From: Paraspadella gotoi
Lineage: Eukaryota; Chaetognatha
Direction: 5' to 3'
NCBI GenBank assembly: GCA_051294375.1
Contig: CM119268.1
Span: 22,628,580 to 22,692,579, forward strand
DNA: 64,000 nucleotides
The notes below the pieces were generated by a model. The model did no database searches. It was not told the DNA's origin and saw nothing but the letters and a program-made list of their open reading frames with translations. Made by a program: the position numbers and the translations under genes. Below, in pieces: positions 58,654-64,000 of this stretch. How positions within the stretch are numbered: position 1 is the first letter of the stretch; every line of letters begins with the position of its first letter.

Positions 58654-59572
58654 CTAATTCATCGATCCGCCGACTCCCATAATCATCATAAGGAGGAAGC
58701 AAACGTCACAGTAGAGGATAACGGCGGCGACGGCGTAGTCAGCCTCGTCAAACTTGTGGCGTCGCTTTTTTCCACCACAGATCATTTGAATGTCTGGAAG
58801 ATCGAATCGAAGAAAGAAAAATAATAAAAGGTTCCGCTTACGATCCGACTCTTTCAGACAACGAAATCTATACTTAACTAAAAAAAAATTATCAGATTTT
58901 TTTTTAATCAATGTCAGTATATTTCTGATTTTTTAAAACTACAGAATGAGTTTAAAATATTTTTTTATAAAAAAAAATGTAAGTCGCAAAATGTTACAAA
59001 TTAAAAGTCGTTTTCAAATAAAAATATTTTTTTAAAAATTTTAAAATTAATTTAAACCAATTTAAATTATTTTTGTTTAACAAATTATAATAAAAACTGA
59101 AACTGCAACTTTTTGACTTATTAACTTTAAAAATAATTCATAGGCAAACTATAAATTATTTAAAAAAATAAATTTTCCTAGGGGTAAAGAAGATAAAAAA
59201 AAACCCAAATTCAAAGTAAAAATTTTTTTTCAACTTTTTTTGGCATTCAAATCAGAAGACAAAAGTAAAAATGAACCTTTTTTTTTCTAAAAGTTATTTG
59301 CAAGCTTGAGAACTTTGGATCAGACTGTCGTCTGCCACTTCAAGCTTACTACCATTGACACCCATGGGGAGCGAAACCACATTAAAACCTCGGCGAGGTC
59401 AAACCCGGCACTCACCTATAACGATCATAATGGAAAAGATTAGAGTCCCGACCAAACAAAAGATTAACTCCAACCATCTGTTGTAGAAGAAAATAAAGAG
59501 GAATCCGAACGCACAAAAGACCAAAAAAACGGCGCACATGATCCCGAGCAACATCGTAAAATCGCACTTGGA
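58654..59572 (-). CDS. Lifeguard/TMBIM-family membrane protein, last two exons (copy 2, intact)
   Basis: C-terminal part of a Bax-inhibitor-1-superfamily protein (Lifeguard/GRINA/FAIM2 type), a multi-pass ER/Golgi membrane protein linked to calcium leak and cell-death control. Exon 59416-59572 encodes SKCDFTMLLGIMCAVFLVFC, then FGFLFIFFYNRWLELIFCLV and GTLIFSIMIVI, two to three membrane helices with the family KxDFT entry motif. Exon 58654-58793 continues in phase with DIQMICGGKKRRHKFDEADY, then AVAAVILYCDVCFLLMMIMG. This corresponds to the conserved DTQ-GG-(E)EY-AAL-LY-D-I segment, and a TAG stop follows. Acceptors TTCCAG and TTTCAG and the donor ATAG|GTGAG are good. Earlier exons would lie to the right, beyond the repeat-rich intron, and are not in the window. 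Confidence 0.8.
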
Positions 59573-59616
59573 CTGAAATATAAAAAAAATATATATATAT
59601 ATATATATATATATGA

Positions 59617-61918
59617 ATGTAGACGAGAATCTCGCTTAAAAAAAAATTCAAAATTTTTCTAATAGAGAATTCCGTTCAAATCTGACTACCCAAATTGCAA
59701 ACGCGTTTGCCAGAAATTCGGTTAAAAAAACATTTGTAAAAATGCACGATTCCGAGAGCGTTACATCTGAAGAGCTTGTCCTATTCGTTTTATGGCATTT
59801 GATAAAGGATTTAATATCAAACAAGCCAGGGGAAATGCACTACTCATCTCCGGAGCATTATCAAAACCTCATTTTTACTATAGAAATGAAAGGGAAAGTT
59901 TACAAACTTAAAATTGCAAACAGGATTGCTATATGTTCCTGTTACATGAGCGACTTCGAATTTTGCGATTCTGATAGCTTTGTGTCTGAAGAGCTTGTCC
60001 TATTTTTCTTTTTTATTTTATAATGATTTTGACATAAAATGATCAGGTTTAAATGAAATAGTCCGGTTTGAATTGCGAAATTTTTATTTAAAAAGAAATT
60101 AAAAGGAAGGTTGAGAAAAAAACTGATTTTTCCTAATATCTTTTTGAAGGAATAAAGATAAAGGGATGGCAATAGTACAAAATGAAGCCATAATCATAGG
60201 GCACATGCAAGATACAATTTTAGAATTACTTATGCTGAAACCTCCTTACAAGGTGAGTGTCAAACTAAGTCAAAATTATAATGAATTTTAAAACTGACAC
60301 CCCATAAGAATAAATGAAATTTAATTCTTTTTAATGATTCTGAAAGAAAAAAGGCTAAATTGTACTCTAGTAAAACTTCAAAGTTTTTGGATAAAGAAAA
60401 TTTGAATTTTTTGTCACTTAAATATTTGCTTGTCTGATTTTACAAGCATGCTTACAAAATTCTACAAAATATTATTTACCCCATCACAGCCTAAGTATTT
60501 ATCCTTCTTTTCCACCAGCAAAAAGTAAACATTATCTTATTGAAGAGAACAGGGATGTTTACTGAAAGGAGCCGGAAGCCATTCAACTTCTTCACTTTGA
60601 TGTTATTTTTTAATTATTTAACTCTCACAGGCTTCATAAGATATTACACTTTCATAATATCCCAATGTTAATGTAATTTATTATATTTTTTTACCCAGAA
60701 ATCATAAAATAACAGAAAGTTGTGGATTCCCTTCGCTCGTTTAAGAAAAAAAAAATTAACTAGCGGAATTATAAGTATGTAAGTAGACGAGAATCTCGCT
60801 TAAAAAAAAATTCAACATTTTTCTAATAGAGAATTCCGTTCAAATCTGACTACCCAAATTGCAAACGCATTTGCCAGAAATTCGGTAAAAAACACTTGTA
60901 AAAACGCACGATTCCGAGAGTGTTACATCTGAAGAGCTTGTCCTATTCGTTTTATGGCATTTGATAAAGGATTTAATATCAAACAAGCCAGGGGAAATGC
61001 ACTACTCATCTCCGAGAATTTTAAACCTCATTTTTACTATAGAAATGAAAGGGAAAGTTTACAAACTTAAAATTGCAAACGGGATTGCTATATGTTCCTG
61101 TTACATGAGCGACTTCAATTTCGCGATTCTGATAGCTTTATGTCTGAAGAGCTTGTCCTATTTTTCTTTTTTATTTTATAATGATTTGACATAAAATGAT
61201 CAGGTTTAAATGAAATAGTCCGGTTTGAATCGCGAAATTTTTATTTAAAAAGAAATTAAAAGGAAGGTTGAGAAAAAAACTGATTTTTCCTAATATCTTT
61301 TGAAGGAATAAAGATAAAGGGATGGTAATAGTACCAAAATGAAGCCATAATCATAGGGCACATACAAGATACAATTTTATAATTACTTATGCTGAAACCT
61401 CCTTACAGGTGAGTGTCAAACTAAGTCAAAATTATAATGAATTTTAAAACTAATGACACCCATAAGAATAATGAAAATTTAATCTTATTAATGATTCTGA
61501 AAGAAAAAAGGCTAAATTGTACTCTAGTAAAACTTAAAGTTTTTTGGATAAAGAAAATGTGAATTTTTTGTCACTTAAATATTTGCTTGTCTGATTTACA
61601 AGCATGCTTACAAAATCCTACAAAATATTATTCACCCATCACAGCCTAAGTATTTATCTTCTTTTCCACCAGCAAAAAGTAAACATATTTATTGAGAACA
61701 GATGTTACGAATAGCCGGAGCACAACTCTATGTCATTCAAAATAAAATAGAATTTAATTATTTAACTCTCACAGGCTTCACAAGACATTATAACTTTCAT
61801 AATATCCCAATGTTAATGTAATTTATTATATTTTTTACCCAGAAATCATAAAATAACAGAAATGTGGATTCCCTTCGCCGTTAAGAAAAAAAATAACCTA
61901 GCGGAATTATAAGTTTGT
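59617..61918. repeat. Two 1.17-kb tandem units in block B'
   Basis: Copies of the units at 48261-50604 (59617-60776 and 60777-61918). Unit 1 is more like unit 1 of block B than like its own neighbour, confirming that the tandem duplication came first. Confidence 0.88.
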
Positions 61919-61919
61919 A

Positions 61920-62325
61920 GAGGAAGTCAGAATCGCGAAATCTTAAATGGCGAGAATGTGAAAAAAAGGGGTGGAATTTTTGGGTTTCTAAGATTTTTCC
62001 ACAATGTGAGGTCCGATTAAAGCGAAACTTGAGATTTACAATATTCCCGTCATTCCACATCTATCGTAAAAAATATAAAAAAAAGTTACTGGTCTTTTCT
62101 ATAGCGGCTTCCTAATGTAAGAGGAAGTCAGATCGGCGAAAATCTTAAAAGGCGAGAATTTTGAAAAAAAGGGGTGGAATTTGATGGGTTTCCTAAGATT
62201 TCTCCACAATGTGAGGTCCGATTAAAGCAAAACTTGAGATTTACAATATTCCCATCATTCCACATCTATCGATATAAAAATATAAGAAAAAAGTCAATGG
62301 CTTCTTTTTCTATAGCGGCTTCTCA
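61920..62325. repeat. Pair of about 205-bp GAGGAAG/CTTCCT units in block B'
   Basis: Direct counterpart of 50605-51018, with more one-base deletions. Confidence 0.7.
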
Positions 62326-63441
62326 TGAATGAATTAAACGATTTAAGAGAACAATGTCAGTCAGGCCTTGAATCAACAAAAAAAAAAGATCGTTATGAAG
62401 CCTAACTCTGGGCCATAGCGTTTGCCTAAGAGAAGAAAAGGTTGTATACAACTATACATATAAGATAACTGTTTAATTAATGCTTTGTATAAACCGTCTG
62501 AAGAAGTACTTATGAAATTGTTTTATGACACAATGAAAAATAACGTGGCGAACGGTCTCGTGCTGATTTTGTCTTTTTAAAATTGTTTCTGAGCCAAATT
62601 AATTGATCATTACTTTTGGTAATATGTGCGATATACACTACTGAACATTACTGTATCTGACCATAAACCTTGACCATCAACAAAAAAGCTAACTAGATCA
62701 AAAATAGTAAAAAAGATGAAGCAATATAGCTCGAAACGCTTACAAAATTTTAGACCATTGCTTTTATAAATGCAAAAAAAATATTAATATTATTAAAACA
62801 AAACTTTAACGATAACCTAATAGTTAACCGAGACCAAGATGAATATTTTTTACCCATCATTTCTTCAATTTATATGAATCATTTGTTTGTAATTAGTCAA
62901 TTAATCTAAATAACAATATGACAAATTCATTTTCAATTTTCTTTATGAATGGGAAGTTTTCTCTACTTCCCTTGTGTCTCATTATTTAATATTTTAAAGG
63001 TATTTTCAAAAACCTTATATAATTATTATATTTTTCAATTTTTTTAAATTCTTTCAAACAAAAACAACATCATAAAGACATTTTAAATTAATAAAAAAAA
63101 GTTGATTGAATAATTTTGGAAAAAAATATTTTGAAACTTGAGAATAATGAATTATGAGTCAGGAAAAAAATTTGCAATTCTAAAAAAAATCAGCCTCGAG
63201 CCTTTCGATTTTTTTTAGAGGCTGATTTTTTTATTTTTTTGATATTTTGATTTTCTATGCAAAACCATTATTCTCAATGAGCATAGGTTGGATGAAATTT
63301 TTTTTCCAACAATTGAAAAAATTTTAACTTTTCTAATTAGGCTTTTTTGGGGAAATAAATAAATAAATTATTATACGATGGGTACATCTAAAAGTGATGT
63401 CTCTAAATGACAAAAAAATTTTCTCAAGTTTTATTTTAGTA

Positions 63442-63577
63442 GAAATAAGTTTGAGTTATTTGCAACAACGATTTTATTAGTACATAAGGACGTACATGTT
63501 TCGGCTTTAGTTACAAGCCTTCTTCAGCGTCATAGAGAAAAATTGTTTTGTGAACTTTTACAAATTGTTTGTGCAAA

Positions 63578-63617
<40 letters not shown>
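63442..63617. mobile_element. Left arm of the inverted-arm element (copy 3, truncated by gap)
   Basis: Same left arm as 52125-52270, here with an intact minus-strand CTGAAGA-A-GGCTT-TGTAACTA-AAGCC-GAAAC core. Breaks off in the GA microsatellite at the gap. Confidence 0.75.
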
Positions 63618-63642
63618 NNNNNNNNNNNNNNNNNNNNNNNNN
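63618..63642. other. Assembly gap (25 N)
   Basis: Twenty-five N between a GA microsatellite and a third copy of Lifeguard intron/exon sequence. Confidence 1.
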
Positions 63643-63811
63643 TCAAATCAGAAGACAAAAGTAAAAATGAACCTTTTTTTTTCTAAAAGTTATTTGCAAG
63701 CTTGAGAACTTTGGATCAGACTGTCGTCTGCCACTTCAAGCTTACTACCATTGACACCCATGGGGAGCGAAACCACATTAAAACCTCGGCGAGGTCAAAC
63801 CCGGCACTCAC

Positions 63812-63968
63812 CTATAACGATCATAATGGAAAAGATTAGAGTCCCGACCAAACAAAAGATTAACTCCAACCATCTGTTGTAGAAGAAAATAAAGAGGAAT
63901 CCGAACGCACAAAAGACCAAAAAAACGGCGCACATGATCCCGAGCAACATCGTAAAATCGCACTTGGA
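63812..63968 (-). CDS. Lifeguard/TMBIM-family transmembrane exon, copy 3
   Basis: Same exon as 59416-59572 and identical to it as far as I can compare, including details where copy 1 differs (GACACCCATGG upstream, CCCGACCAAAC inside). Part of a third fragment (63643-64000) that runs off the window. Confidence 0.8.
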
Positions 63969-64000
63969 CTGAAATATAAAAAAAATATATATATATATAT

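Larger units (their letters stand above)
56169..63617. repeat. Duplicated block B' (second direct copy)
   Basis: Collinear with 44957-52310, from the last minisatellite units through the SSUH2-like 3' exons, Lifeguard exons, tandem units and into the GA core of the inverted-arm element, where it stops at a gap. Confidence 0.93.

Noticed and set aside
48316-61194. Small frames such as SEELVLFVLWHLIKDL repeated in the tandem units as a gene family
   Set aside because: The frame is not kept between copies, and they start and stop with indels; best explained as repeat DNA.

Overview
The window is nuclear DNA from an invertebrate-type animal. Genes are spliced (short GT-AG introns, GC-rich exons, AT-rich introns), families are metazoan (FES/FER kinase, Integrator INTS6, SMG9, F5/8C-like and Lifeguard proteins), and purine/pyrimidine microsatellites are abundant. 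The phylum cannot be fixed from sequence alone. Exon boundaries below were read by eye from reading frame, splice sites and remembered family alignments; no search was run.

Layout. 0.1-28.5 kb is a run of minus-strand genes: a FES/FER tyrosine kinase (102-4858), a small uncertain two-exon gene with a possible OB-fold/zinc-ribbon pattern (9039-10362), INTS6 of the Integrator complex (10919-16423), RTF1 of the Paf1 complex (17133-21091) and the NMD factor SMG9 (23101-28494). SMG9 is divergent from a plus-strand RNA-binding protein with three RRMs and two CCHC knuckles (29730-32541). Next is PSMC6/Rpt4 of the 26S proteasome (34151-39379); its 3.4 kb fifth intron hosts an antisense gene for a secreted coiled-coil protein with an F5/8C-like domain (35232-38008). 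This gene is interrupted by frameshifts and carries a 599-bp MITE with an 8-bp target duplication. Most conventional genes here act in RNA metabolism (transcription elongation, Integrator, NMD, RNA binding), but I see no sign that they form an operon.

42.4-64 kb is a duplicated, gap-riddled region. A block with a SSUH2-like gene (plus) convergent with the last two exons of a Lifeguard/TMBIM-type gene (minus) occurs once around 42.4-52.3 kb. It recurs as an inverted piece (53.6-56.17 kb) followed by a direct piece (56.17-63.6 kb), and a third fragment starts at 63.64 kb. Runs of N mark the joins. Copies differ largely by one-base homopolymer indels, and each copy is broken at different places, which points to uncollapsed haplotypes or unpolished assembly at least as much as to true paralogues.

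The most interesting non-genic signal is a family of inverted-repeat elements (about 26.9-27.4 kb and 52.1-53.4 kb, part again at 63.4-63.6 kb). Their arms carry a CTGANGA ... GAAAC motif around a short helix. The helix is GGCTT/AAGCC in one family member and GACTC/GAGTC in the other, a compensatory change that suggests a structured, hammerhead-ribozyme-like RNA as described for Penelope-like elements.
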